A DNA stretch of 64,000 bases. Origin: Anaeromassilibacillus senegalensis (lineage in GTDB: Bacteria > Bacillota > Clostridia > Oscillospirales > Acutalibacteraceae). The stretch is taken from positions 372,001 to 436,000 of the forward strand of contig NZ_LN868536.1 of assembly GCF_001261775.1 (NCBI RefSeq), written 5' to 3'. This document shows, piece after piece, positions 19,221 to 27,883 of the stretch. How positions within the stretch are numbered: the first letter of the stretch is position 1; the number at the start of each line of letters is the position of its first letter. The notes beneath the pieces were generated by a model, which saw only the letters and a list, made by a program, of their open reading frames with translations, was not told where the DNA came from and searched no databases. The position numbers and the translations under genes are program-made.

Positions 19221-19658
19221 ATGCACCTGTCAACCTTACAAAAAAAGATGCTATTAAAGATGCGTTGGGAACGATTCCCGGTGGCCCGGTTTGAACTGCG
19301 CAACGATCGGGAAGAGGATCTGGCAATGACCGCACTGGACGATGTGTGGATTCAGAAGCCGGAGGACTCGATGGAAACGGTAAAAGAGCGGAGCGCCGCG
19401 CTGCGGGAGTTGGAGGAAGCCGGTTTTATTCAGATTCACTTTGCTGTTCCGGCTGTGGTTGCCGGCGACCACATGGTCTATTATAAAAGCGAATTATATG
19501 CACTTTTGTGTAAAACGGCACTGGAAGCGGCGCAATTGCCGGATCATCTTTTTAACCTGCCGTGCCTGTGCAAGGGCTACGCTGAGCCGACCCTCCAGGG
19601 ACGGCGGGCGGTCAGAAAGCTGCTGGCCCGCAGAAGGATGGAGCGTCTGTCACGATAA
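19221..19658 (+). CDS. Hypothetical protein co-transcribed with the GH3 gene
   Basis: 145 residues; family not recognised. It is basic, with a charged N-terminal helix (LSTLQKKMLLKMRWERFPVA), a Leu/Glu-rich middle segment, and an Arg-rich C-terminus (GRRAVRKLLARRRMERL). No signal peptide or membrane segment was seen. The ATG directly follows the GH3 stop with AAAGGAATG inside that gene, indicating translational coupling. Its 3' end overlaps the convergent carboxypeptidase gene by 9 bp. Confidence 0.7.
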   Translation: MHLSTLQKKMLLKMRWERFPVARFELRNDREEDLAMTALDDVWIQKPEDSMETVKERSAALRELEEAGFIQIHFAVPAVVAGDHMVYYKSELYALLCKTALEAAQLPDHLFNLPCLCKGYAEPTLQGRRAVRKLLARRRMERLSR

Positions 19659-20648
19659 TATGGCTTCATAGATCGTGAATGCGTCCAAAATGTGGAATGG
19701 CTCCGTGTTGTGGTCGCCCGGCGCGTCCATGGTGATGAGTATGTACTCCCTGCCGTTCTTTTCCGCCAGGCTTGCCAGGCACAGGCCGGCTTCCTCTGTG
19801 TAGCCGGTTTTACCGCCTAGAAGCTGCCCATCGGGAAAGGCAGGGGATTCCAAATCTTGAAACAGGGTGCTGTAAAAGGTAATGCCCGGATGGGTAGCGG
19901 TTTCGCGCGTGGAGCGGCGTTCAGAAGTGAAAATTGCCCGGAAATCGGGATTTTGCAGGGCGGTATATAGAAGCGTGGTCATATCCCTTGCGGTTGTGTA
20001 GTGCTCCGGATCGTGTAAGCCGGTGGTGTTGACAAAGTGCGTGCTCTCCATTCCCAAAGTATGTGCTTTCTGGTTCATCCATTCGACAAAGGCTTCCTGT
20101 GAACCGGCGGCATGGTTGGCAAGCGCGGCGGCGGCATCCGCACCGGAAGGAAGGATCAGGCCATACAGAAGGTCGCGAATCTGCACCTCCTGGTTTGACT
20201 GGAAACCGGCCATGGAAGCGTTTTGTTCGAATAGGCCGGCAAAGTCCCGATCTGTCAAAACGACAGTCTGGCTGAGGTCTGGAAAGCATTCCAGGGCGAC
20301 AAGCGCCGTCATTATCTTTGTCAGAGAGGCGGGATAGGCCTTTTCTGTTCCCTGCTTGTCCAGCAGAACGGCGCCGCTCTGCAAATCCTCCAGCACAACA
20401 CAGCGGCTGTACAGGGACTCCGGCTCCGCGACAGCTGGCAAAATGCCTGAAGAAATCTGGCTCGGGACGTTTTCCGCGCGATGGCCTGGAATCGTCTGAA
20501 GCGGGGGTTTGAAATCCCGTACAGTGATAAATACAATAATACACAGCATGCAGAGCAGGGCAAAAAGAAAAACCGGAGGCCGTTTCTCTTTTGGCCGTTT
20601 TCTGTAAGAAGCGGTTCTGCGGCGGTTGACATTGGATTCGTAAGACAA
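19650..20648 (-). CDS. Serine-type D-alanyl-D-alanine carboxypeptidase (S11, DacF-like)
   Basis: About 332 residues. TTG at 20648 is preferred because AAAGGGAG lies 7-8 nt before it; the frame runs up to 20729 without a better site. A single N-terminal membrane anchor (FLFALLCMLCIIVFITV) is followed by the S11 domain: SxxK as ASLTK, LPSGADAAAALA at motif 2, and KTG as GGKTGYTEEAG. Motif 2 is SGA rather than the common SGN. It trims the terminal D-Ala of stem peptides outside the membrane. A second S11 enzyme lies at 45.6 kb. Confidence 0.88.
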   Translation of the reverse strand: MSYESNVNRRRTASYRKRPKEKRPPVFLFALLCMLCIIVFITVRDFKPPLQTIPGHRAENVPSQISSGILPAVAEPESLYSRCVVLEDLQSGAVLLDKQGTEKAYPASLTKIMTALVALECFPDLSQTVVLTDRDFAGLFEQNASMAGFQSNQEVQIRDLLYGLILPSGADAAAALANHAAGSQEAFVEWMNQKAHTLGMESTHFVNTTGLHDPEHYTTARDMTTLLYTALQNPDFRAIFTSERRSTRETATHPGITFYSTLFQDLESPAFPDGQLLGGKTGYTEEAGLCLASLAEKNGREYILITMDAPGDHNTEPFHILDAFTIYEAILS

Positions 20649-20749
20649 AAAAACACTCCCTTTCCTATTGATATTACACCATAGGACAGGAAGTGTTGTT
20701 TCATTTTTATCTGACAAAAATCTTAACAAAACCTAAAAATAAAGCAAAG

Positions 20750-21230
20750 CACATGTTGTAAAACAGCTCTTGCTCTAATTGTGCGGTAGGGCAAAATGCG
20801 TTATTCTGCGTTTCTGGACCTCCGGTCGGGAGCACCTACGGCGAGGAATGTTTTTATCTGCAGGTAATGACTAAAACGCGTTTTTCCGCTTTTCTGAAAA
20901 GCGGCGGGATCAAAGGGCAGGGCCCTTTGCCGTTCTCCGCAGAGAACGGACGTGCAACGTCTTTCGCGGACCTCCAGTCGGGAAGCGCCTACGGCGAAAA
21001 CCATTTTTACCTCGCGGGCAATTCTCAAAATATGCCTTTCTCCGTTTCTGAAAGGCGGCGATGGTCGTTTAGAGCGTCGAGCGAGGCTTTGGCCTCAAGC
21101 GAGTGTCCCGACCGTAGGGCCTCTCTTCCTGAGAAGAGCGAGTGGGAACGAGTGATATGGTTCTTTAAAAATATTTTGTACTACCGGTGATTTCCGGGAC
21201 CGTTGCGGAATACAAGCTGCAACGGCCCCT
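20750..21230 (-). repeat. Family-1 modular hairpin repeat, long form, inverted copy (B)
   Basis: Fills the 640-bp gap between the carboxypeptidase and esterase genes. Read on the minus strand it gives the same order as the copy at 23.4 kb: CTGCAAC-type hairpin (21197-21230), CACTCGTTCCCACTCGCTC, a roughly 170-bp middle module, GAGAACG hairpin, AAAGGGC/GCCCTTT hairpin, AAAAGCGG hairpin. The middle-module segment around 20967-21025 also recurs in degraded form at 20815-20873. Short open frames inside are not supported as genes. Confidence 0.8.
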
Positions 21231-21284
21231 TTACTTTATACGCTCTGCTGTTTTTTGGACAGATAACAGGAATGTGTTCATGCT

Positions 21285-22604
21285 TTAAAAACGTGTGCGA
21301 ATGACCGTAGGGTTGGTCTGTTTATAAATGAGCATTCCGTCCCATTCATTTTTTAAGATGGTTGGAAAGCGGACGGCCATCACGTCCTTGTTCCCTTCAA
21401 AGTCCAGCTCCCGGCTGTACACGGCGCCCACATTCAGAATGTAGTGTTCTTCTTCCAGATATTGCATGGCAGGGTCCTCTTCTTTGATATCGGAGAGATT
21501 CACGTACCAATTTTGGCCCGGCAGATTCGCAAAAAGCTTGATAAACGGGTGTTCCTCTTTGACGTAAAATTCTTTATAACCGCCCTGATTATAGTCAATT
21601 GCCTTTAGGGATCCTTCACAAAATGCAGTTCCAATGGAAAAATATGCGTCGCCCAGCCGATCTGCCAGAAGTTCGCCCATTGCTTTTACAGGGGGAATCC
21701 CCTCCCGGATGGCGGAACGGCGTGTTACATGAGCGTTATGCCCAGTGAGAAATACCATGTCGGCTTGGTCCAGGGTAAGAATGATTTCGGCGCGGGCCGC
21801 CATACAGGAATCCCGGAATGCACAGCCTTCGGCAAATTTCTCCAGGTCCTTTTCCGGGTCGATAAAATCAAAAGAAAGATCTGTAATAAATTCTTTTAAT
21901 GCCTTGACGCACTCTTGGGCAATCTGGTAGTCGTACAGACTGCTGTTTTCTATGTATGGTTCCTGCAATTGTTCCATCTCCTCCTGTATCCGAACCAAAG
22001 CATTCGTGACAGGGGACATGTCTTTATTCTCAAATGTATAGGACGGCTCTTTCAATACGGACAGCAGCGGTTCATATTCCTCAGCCTTATCAGGGAAAAC
22101 AGATCGGATATAGGTTAACAGGTACGCACTGGCGTAGGCGCTTTCCTGCATATCTACGCCATAAAAATGAATTTGTTTGTCTCTTTCCACTGTTTGATTA
22201 TAATCGTGCATCCATTCTATCAGCTGCTTAAATTCGTTTGTATGATACACCCAAGATTCCAGGTATTGTATGGCTTCGCCTGCGGTAGCGGGCTCGGAAC
22301 CCCCAAGGATGTATTGATTGATATACAGACAGCTTCCAAAGGAAGCTTCCAAAAGAAAAGTCCGGCAGCCGTAGGTATTCAGCAGATGAGAAAATACATC
22401 TTTGCGCATGATGTGATATTCTTTCGTCCCATGTGTGGATTCACCCAAAGCGACCACCCGAACGTTTTCCGGGATTTCAATACCGGAGATATCGGTTGTA
22501 TAAGACAGGAAGCGGGCATCCTCTTCGCTTATTTCTGTGGAGCAGCCAAAGACGTTGAGGAGCATCACAAGCATACAGAAAGCAGCAATCAGCTTTCTTT
22601 TCAT
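21285..22604 (-). CDS. Erythromycin-esterase-like lipoprotein
   Basis: 439 residues. The N-terminus is a lipoprotein signal (LIAAFCMLVMLLNVFGC). The erythromycin esterase domain follows: VALGESTHGTKEYH (catalytic-His region), RTFLLEASFG, IHFYGVDMQ, and VFLTGHNAHV further on. Ere enzymes hydrolyse the macrolide lactone; most family members in genomes are uncharacterised, and this one is predicted to act outside the membrane. The 5' AAGGAAG and upstream promoter suggest single-gene expression. Resistance is possible but unproven. Confidence 0.82.
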   Translation of the reverse strand: MKRKLIAAFCMLVMLLNVFGCSTEISEEDARFLSYTTDISGIEIPENVRVVALGESTHGTKEYHIMRKDVFSHLLNTYGCRTFLLEASFGSCLYINQYILGGSEPATAGEAIQYLESWVYHTNEFKQLIEWMHDYNQTVERDKQIHFYGVDMQESAYASAYLLTYIRSVFPDKAEEYEPLLSVLKEPSYTFENKDMSPVTNALVRIQEEMEQLQEPYIENSSLYDYQIAQECVKALKEFITDLSFDFIDPEKDLEKFAEGCAFRDSCMAARAEIILTLDQADMVFLTGHNAHVTRRSAIREGIPPVKAMGELLADRLGDAYFSIGTAFCEGSLKAIDYNQGGYKEFYVKEEHPFIKLFANLPGQNWYVNLSDIKEEDPAMQYLEEEHYILNVGAVYSRELDFEGNKDVMAVRFPTILKNEWDGMLIYKQTNPTVIRTRF

Positions 22605-22641
22605 AACAATAAGACTTCCTTTTTGTTTAGTATTTTGTTAA

Positions 22642-22670
22642 ATTTTACCATAATCAGACAAAGTTGTCTA
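22642..22670 (-). promoter_or_regulatory. Promoter of the esterase-like gene
   Basis: On the minus strand: TAGACA, 17 nt, TAAAAT, with an extended TGG before the -10 box. It is about 40 bp upstream of the ATG. Confidence 0.55.
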
Positions 22671-22831
22671 TTTGTTCATTTGGTTTTCTAAAATATATTT
22701 TATAACGTAACAAAAAATCCAATCGATAACAGATAGAATCCCATCGTTCCACCTGTATTCGCTCAACAGGGGATGTTATTTTCAAATTAAAAACGGTAAA
22801 ATTCTTGTAAAACGGATCGGAGGAGTTCTGA

Positions 22832-23296
22832 ATGAATCAGGTTGTAATTGGGCAATTCATCATGAAAAAGCGTAAGGAAAAAAATTTAACACAGGAACAG
22901 CTTGCTGAAAAACTCAATGTGTCAAACAAAACAATTTCAAAGTGGGAAACCGGAAAATGTATGCCTGACTATGGCGTTATTGAAGCGCTGTGCAAAGAAT
23001 TGGACATGACAGTTTCTGAATTGATGGATGGAGAAAAAAAGGAAAAGAACAGTATTCGTGTTTATGACGAACAGCAAATTTTGGACCTGTTAAAACGCGT
23101 ACAGAATTTAGAACAACAAAAAAATTTGTTGTTGGGGATCATGCTGGTTTGCATTGGAATTGTTTTCTACGCTGCTTCGCATTTTTACACGGGATCGATG
23201 GCCCATGATCTCATTTCGGGCCTGCTGTTAGGCTTGTCTATCGGCGAAGCATTGGCCGGCATTTATATAATTGCCCGCATGATAGGAAAAAGGTAA
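22832..23296 (+). CDS. XRE-type helix-turn-helix protein with C-terminal membrane hairpin
   Basis: 154 residues. Residues 5-65 form a clear Cro/C1 helix-turn-helix (KNLTQEQLAEKLNVSNKTIS, KWETGKCMPDYGVIEALCKE). A short coiled-coil-like stretch (EQQILDLLKRVQNLEQQKN) leads into two hydrophobic helices (LLLGIMLVCIGIVFYAA and LISGLLLGLSIGEALAGIYI). The layout suggests a membrane-tethered DNA-binding protein. GGAGGAG precedes the ATG. The target is unknown; the divergent esterase-like gene is a candidate. Confidence 0.85.
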   Translation: MNQVVIGQFIMKKRKEKNLTQEQLAEKLNVSNKTISKWETGKCMPDYGVIEALCKELDMTVSELMDGEKKEKNSIRVYDEQQILDLLKRVQNLEQQKNLLLGIMLVCIGIVFYAASHFYTGSMAHDLISGLLLGLSIGEALAGIYIIARMIGKR

Positions 23297-23361
23297 TCTT
23301 CAATAGGTTCAGGTTTTCACCAGTAGAGCCGGCGGCCTGTTTTTACTGAAGGGACAATAAA

Positions 23362-23772
23362 GGGGCTGTTGCAGCTTGTATTCTGCAACAGCCCCTGAAA
23401 TTCACTCAGCAACACAAAAAGTCCGTAAAGAGCCATCTCTTTCGTTCCCACTCGCTCTTTTCAGGAAGAGGACCGCCGGCCGGAACGCTCGTTTGAGGGC
23501 AAGCCCCGTTCGACGCGCTAAACGACGATCGCCGCCTTTCAAAAACGGAGAAAGGCATATTTTGAGAATTGCCCGCGAGGTAAAAATGGTTTTCGCCGTA
23601 GGCGCTTCCCGACCGTAGGCCCGCGAAAGACGTTGTACGTCCCGCTCTCTGCGGAGAACGGTAAAGGGCTCTGCCCTTTGATCCTGCCACCTTTTAGAAA
23701 GGTGGAGAAACGCATTTAATCAATAACCCACAAGGTAAACAAAACAGAGCTGTTTGCAACACACCCGTCTGA
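23362..23772 (+). repeat. Family-1 modular hairpin repeat, long form (C)
   Basis: Begins with a perfect 13-bp hairpin (GGGGCTGTTGCAG/CTGCAACAGCCCC, 23362-23395). Then come GTCCGTAAAG, CGTTCCCACTCGCTCTTTTC, a roughly 170-bp middle module with GCCTTTC and GCGCTTCCCGACCGTAGG segments, the TCTCTGCGGAGA hairpin, AAAGGGCTCTGCCCTTT, and CCACCTTTTAGAAAGGTGG. The tail reads CCACAAGGTAAACAAAAC and CAACACACCCGTC. It occupies nearly all of the 520-bp gap before the next gene and carries no believable gene. Confidence 0.85.
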
Positions 23773-23816
23773 TCTGCTGGTTGCATTCTGGTATTTATCT
23801 GCTATAATAAAACCAT

Positions 23817-24545
23817 CTATTTTTTGGCTTTTGTACGCGGTGTGTTTCCCTGCTTTTTGCTGCCCATGCGGGCTTCCGCATTCTGGATCAGGTTAAACAG
23901 GGAAGAGGAGAACAACGGGTACTCGGCGGAAAGCTGTTCCGGCGAGAGCACGGGAAGCAATTCCTTGTCCAATCCCTCCATATCATCCACGTTTTCACCG
24001 CAGGAAAGCGCTTCCGCGTTGGAGATTGCCACTTCCTGCGCTGCGTTGGCGCGGCCGTTGCTCAATCGCTGTGGAATGGAAAACAGCCCCTGCGGATTCT
24101 TCCCGTTGGAGGAATACAGCAGGCGGAACGCCTTGTAGACCGCAACGCTCAAAAAGGCGGAAATCTCCGTGGTCAGGTGTTTGTTATTGCATTTTTGCAG
24201 GATGCTGTAAATGATGTTTAGGGAATTGGCAATCAGCTTTTTATTCAGTGTGGGCAGAAGGCTGCCCTTAAACACGTTTTCCTTGCCAGCGGCGTCCGGT
24301 TCCGGGAGGTCCTCAACGGTAATCATCGCGCCGGTACGGTGCGGGCTTCTGCCGAGAAGATAGTCTGTGGAAACGTTATAAAAGTCCGCAACCCGGACAA
24401 CAAACTCCAGCCCGCATTCGCGGATGCCCTTTTCGTAGTGCGAAAGCAACGCTTGGGAAACGCCGAGCTGTTCTGCGGCGCTTTTCTGGCTCAAACCGCG
24501 TTCCTTGCGCAAGAGCGTAATAATCCTGGGAAAATGATGATTCAT
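23817..24545 (-). CDS. XRE-family transcriptional regulator
   Basis: 242 residues. An N-terminal helix-turn-helix (GLSQKSAAEQLGVSQALLSH, then YEKGIRECGLEFVVRVADFY) is followed by the STDYLLGRS motif common in this class. Residues 80-240 form a mostly helical domain without a known ligand-binding signature, ending in a basic tail (KKQGNTPRTKAKK). GGAGGATCG precedes the ATG. No operon partner is visible, and its 3' end abuts repeat copy C. Confidence 0.83.
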   Translation of the reverse strand: MNHHFPRIITLLRKERGLSQKSAAEQLGVSQALLSHYEKGIRECGLEFVVRVADFYNVSTDYLLGRSPHRTGAMITVEDLPEPDAAGKENVFKGSLLPTLNKKLIANSLNIIYSILQKCNNKHLTTEISAFLSVAVYKAFRLLYSSNGKNPQGLFSIPQRLSNGRANAAQEVAISNAEALSCGENVDDMEGLDKELLPVLSPEQLSAEYPLFSSSLFNLIQNAEARMGSKKQGNTPRTKAKK

Positions 24546-25015
24546 TTTCGATCCTCCACCCCGTTTGTTTGGATATTGTTACAAGCACCGCAGTCCGGCG
24601 CCCCAAAATGGGCGCACAAAGAGCAATTTCAACAAATAAGATCAACAGTTCAGCGGTCTGAAAAGGCCCGTGGCGTCGTTGTCGTCTTTGCCGGGCGGCC
24701 AGTCCGCCTGCATCTTCCGTTTTGCCACAGTCTTCCCATCTCCGCTTCCTTTACGTCCTTATTTACTGAAAATGCTCTGGGCCGCAAAAGCCTGCGGTGC
24801 GTGTCGAAATAGCAGGTAAAATGGGATAACGTACAGTAAAGTATATACTAAATACAACATTTTGTAAACCGCTAGATACAGTATGCGACAAAATTTTCAG
24901 CACAAGACTCAGCGGTTTAACTGTAAAAATAAACCATAATTTACAATCTGGAAAGGTGGTTGCAGGCGCAAGGGCAGGGAAAGGGATGTTTTTCAGCCGT
25001 TTAGCGCCGGTGTGT
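24546..25015. other. 470-bp intergenic region, no feature resolved
   Basis: Separates the divergent XRE regulator and histidine phosphatase genes. The part after 24830 is AT-rich and could hold promoters for either gene. I see no convincing hairpin, repeat or small gene. Confidence 0.5.
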
Positions 25016-25735
25016 ATGAAATCTTATACCATTCATTTGATCCGTCATGGGCTGACGGAAGGAAACCTCTTGGGACAATATGTTGGCAGAACCGATTCTC
25101 CGCTGGCACAGGAGGGAATCGACGCGTTACAGGAGTTAAAAGAAAAATACGGCTATCCGCAGGCGCAGGCATATTATACCAGCCCGCTGACGCGTTGCCG
25201 GGAGACGCTGCGCATTCTGTATCCGGACGCACAGCCGGAGATGATTGATGACTTCCGGGAGTGCGACTTTGGCGACTGGGAGGGCAAGACCGCAAAGCAG
25301 TTGGCGGAGGAAGATGAAAATTTTCTCAAGTGGATGGAGAATGGCAACAATGCCACGCCGCCCAATGGGGAAAGCACCGCGCAGCTGGTTTATCGGACCT
25401 GCAAAGCGTTTGAAAAGCTGGTGGAAGAAATGCTGCGTTCCGGCACGACCTCCGCGGTGGTGGTTGCGCACGGCGGCACGCTGATGTCGATTCTTTCTGC
25501 GTACGGCCTGCCGCGCGCCAGTTTTTATGACTGGATGACGGAGAACGGCTGCGGCTATTCCATGCGTATCACACCCGGCCTCTGGATGCGTTCCATGGTG
25601 GCGGAGGTATACGATGTTCTTCCCGAGGGATACGGGGATGAAAAGAGCGAGGAAAAGCAATTGACGGATATTGCGCGCGAGGCGGCGGACCGCGCGTTCA
25701 GCCGTTATATTGAAAAAGATGAGAAAACCCCTTGA
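25016..25735 (+). CDS. Histidine phosphatase family protein (phosphoglycerate mutase-like)
   Basis: About 239 residues from the ATG at 25016. The frame is open to 24956, but the extra residues are not conserved-looking; no strong Shine-Dalgarno sequence decides the start. The 2-histidine core is evident: HLIRHGLTEGN with the phospho-accepting His, YTSPLTRCRETL, ECDFGDWEGKTA, and VVVAHGGTLMSIL with the second catalytic His. Members include cofactor-dependent mutases, alpha-ribazole phosphatase and broad phosphatases; length and motifs fit the CobC/PhoE-like group. The substrate is not deducible. The leuA promoter overlaps its stop codon. Confidence 0.85.
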   Translation: MKSYTIHLIRHGLTEGNLLGQYVGRTDSPLAQEGIDALQELKEKYGYPQAQAYYTSPLTRCRETLRILYPDAQPEMIDDFRECDFGDWEGKTAKQLAEEDENFLKWMENGNNATPPNGESTAQLVYRTCKAFEKLVEEMLRSGTTSAVVVAHGGTLMSILSAYGLPRASFYDWMTENGCGYSMRITPGLWMRSMVAEVYDVLPEGYGDEKSEEKQLTDIAREAADRAFSRYIEKDEKTP

Positions 25736-25760
25736 CAATTTTTGACGGCGGCGCTATTAT
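25732..25760 (+). promoter_or_regulatory. Promoter of the leuA T-box leader
   Basis: TTGACA, 17 nt, TATTAT. The -35 box covers the stop codon of the phosphatase gene. Confidence 0.8.
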
Positions 25761-25774
25761 GATAGTAACATATT

Positions 25775-26030
25775 AAAAGGCAATGACGGGAATAAGACAG
25801 GTTTCTTTTCTCCAGAGAGCCGGTGATGGGTGCGAACCGGTGGAAAGATGCGTGTGTATAGCTCATCCCTGAGCTGCCGGTTTGAACTCTGTGGTAGAAC
25901 CGGACGCGTGGCGGCGTTACAGGCCGGGGCCTTGTTGGAGGCTTGAGGGCGCTTTGGCGCTGAATTTGGGTGGTACCGCGGATGAAATGTTCGCCCCGAA
26001 CTTCTTTAGAGAAGTTCGGGGCTTTTTTGC
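25775..26030 (+). promoter_or_regulatory. T-box leader (leucine) of leuA-leuB
   Basis: The T-box sequence TGGTACCGCG is at 25971-25980. Upstream stem I elements include AGAGAGCCGG and GGTGCGAACCGG. The terminator GCCCCGAACTTC/GAAGTTCGGGGC (25993-26022) is followed by TTTTTT. The candidate specifier is CTC (Leu) at 25862-25864, followed by A and, nine bases on, by CTGAG; the thrS leader at 60 kb shows ACC at the equivalent place. Uncharged tRNA-Leu should bind and prevent termination, inducing leuA when leucine is scarce. Confidence 0.93.
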
Positions 26031-26069
26031 GTGTATTCTTATGTTTTATCTTGATAGGAGGAAATTGAC

Positions 26070-27779
26070 ATGTACGAACGCTTTAAAAAGTATATTCCTT
26101 TTGAGCCGGTCGCGCTTCCGGACCGCTCATGGCCGGACAAAGTGATCACAAAGGCCCCGACCTGGTGCAGCGTGGACCTGCGCGACGGCAACCAGGCGTT
26201 GATCGACCCGATGAATCTGGAAGAAAAGCTGCTCTTTTTCCAGACACTCGTGGATATTGGGTTTAAAGAGATTGAGATTGGATTCCCGTCCGCATCCGAG
26301 ACGGAATATGAAATATGCCGCACACTGATTGACCGCAACCTGATTCCGGACGACGTGACCATTCAGGTGTTGGTGCAGGCGCGTCCGCATCTGATCAAAA
26401 AGACGTTTGAAGCCATTAAAGGCGCAAAGAATGTCATTGTCCATTTTTACAATTCCACTTCCACCTTGCAGCGTAAGGTGGTCTTCAAGACCGATATGCA
26501 GGGCGTCATCGATATTGCGGTCAACGGCGCGAAGCTGATCAAGGAGCTGACCGACGAGGAAGTCGCGCGCACCGGTATGAATATCCGCTACGAGTATTCT
26601 CCGGAGAGCTTTTCCGGTACGGAGATGGATAACGCGGTTGCGATCTGTGAGGCGGTCATGGATGTCCTCCAGCCTACGCCGGAAAACAAACTGATTTTAA
26701 ATCTGCCCAATACCGTCGAGATGAGCACCCCGAATCATCATGCGGATCAGATCGAATATTTCTGCCGCAAGATCAAAAACCGTGACAGCCTGATTATCAG
26801 CCTGCACCCGCACAACGACCGCGGTACGGCGACCGCCGCGACGGAGCTGGGTATTTTGGCTGGGGCGGACCGTGTGGAAGGCACGCTGTTTGGCAACGGC
26901 GAGCGCACCGGCAACGCCGATATTATGAATGTGGCGATGAACCTGTATTCCCAGGGCGTTGATCCGGAGCTGGATTTCTCCCATATCAAGGACGTCCGTG
27001 AAATTTATGAAAAGTGTACCCGCATGAAGGTACATGACCGCCATCCCTATGCGGGCAACCTGGTATTTACGGCGTTCTCCGGATCGCATCAGGATGCGAT
27101 TAAGAAGGGCGTTGAGTACATGAGCCAGAGCGGAACGGAGTATTGGGAAGTGCCGTACCTGCCGATCGATCCGGCGGATGTAGGCAGAGAATACGAACCG
27201 ATCATCCGGATCAACAGCCAATCCGGCAAGGGCGGCGCCGCCTTTATCATGCAGCAGAATTTTGGTTACGAGCTGCCCAAGGCGATGCACCCCGAGTTCG
27301 GCGCGATGGTCAAGGCGGCCTGCGACGAGGCGGGGCGCGAGATGCAGCCCAACGAAATCTTTGCGATTTTCCGCCGCGAGTATTTGGATCTGCGGTATCC
27401 CTACAATCTCAAAAAATACAAATTGTATGAGGAGAACGACGCGGAAGGCGAGACTGTCGTGCATTTTGAAGGCAATCTGCGCTTCATGCACGAAGACCAC
27501 ATCGTCAGTGCGACCGGTAACGGACCGATCGATGCATTCTTTAAGGCGCTGCGCACCGTGGGAATCAAAGATTATAAGTTCATCACCTACCGCGAGCACG
27601 CTGTTTCCGCCGGCGCGGATTCCAAGGCGATTTCCTATATTCAGCTGACAGCGCCGAACGGCGAGACGGTCTTTGGCGTCGGTATGGACGGCAACATCAG
27701 CCTGGCCTCCATCAAAGGCATCATCTGCGCCATCAACCGCGCCTGCGGCGAGCAATGCCCGCCCGCAGCCAAGGCGTAA
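26070..27779 (+). CDS. leuA: 2-isopropylmalate synthase (long form)
   Basis: 569 residues, the LeuA type 2 form found in actinobacteria and many Clostridia. It condenses acetyl-CoA with 2-oxoisovalerate, the first committed step to leucine. TWCSVDLRDGNQALIDPM carries a metal-binding Asp, ISLHPHNDRGTATAATELG the metal-binding HxH-type site, and LFGNGERTGNADIMN the conserved glycine loop. The C-terminal third holds the regulatory domain that mediates leucine feedback in the family. Start ATG after AGGAGG; transcription passes through the T-box. leuB follows 104 bp downstream. Confidence 0.96.
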   Translation: MYERFKKYIPFEPVALPDRSWPDKVITKAPTWCSVDLRDGNQALIDPMNLEEKLLFFQTLVDIGFKEIEIGFPSASETEYEICRTLIDRNLIPDDVTIQVLVQARPHLIKKTFEAIKGAKNVIVHFYNSTSTLQRKVVFKTDMQGVIDIAVNGAKLIKELTDEEVARTGMNIRYEYSPESFSGTEMDNAVAICEAVMDVLQPTPENKLILNLPNTVEMSTPNHHADQIEYFCRKIKNRDSLIISLHPHNDRGTATAATELGILAGADRVEGTLFGNGERTGNADIMNVAMNLYSQGVDPELDFSHIKDVREIYEKCTRMKVHDRHPYAGNLVFTAFSGSHQDAIKKGVEYMSQSGTEYWEVPYLPIDPADVGREYEPIIRINSQSGKGGAAFIMQQNFGYELPKAMHPEFGAMVKAACDEAGREMQPNEIFAIFRREYLDLRYPYNLKKYKLYEENDAEGETVVHFEGNLRFMHEDHIVSATGNGPIDAFFKALRTVGIKDYKFITYREHAVSAGADSKAISYIQLTAPNGETVFGVGMDGNISLASIKGIICAINRACGEQCPPAAKA

Positions 27780-27883
27780 ATCAGCAGTTTGTCCGCGTGG
27801 GACGGAAATAAGATGCTCCCGGCAAAAGGAGAGGTCTCGAAGAAATCCAAGAGTACAATAGAAAAATCAGGAGGAAAAAATAG

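Noticed and set aside
23376..23690. Short open frames within family-1 repeats, on both strands
   Set aside because: They lack ribosome-binding sites, differ among copies, and their DNA is explained by hairpin modules.
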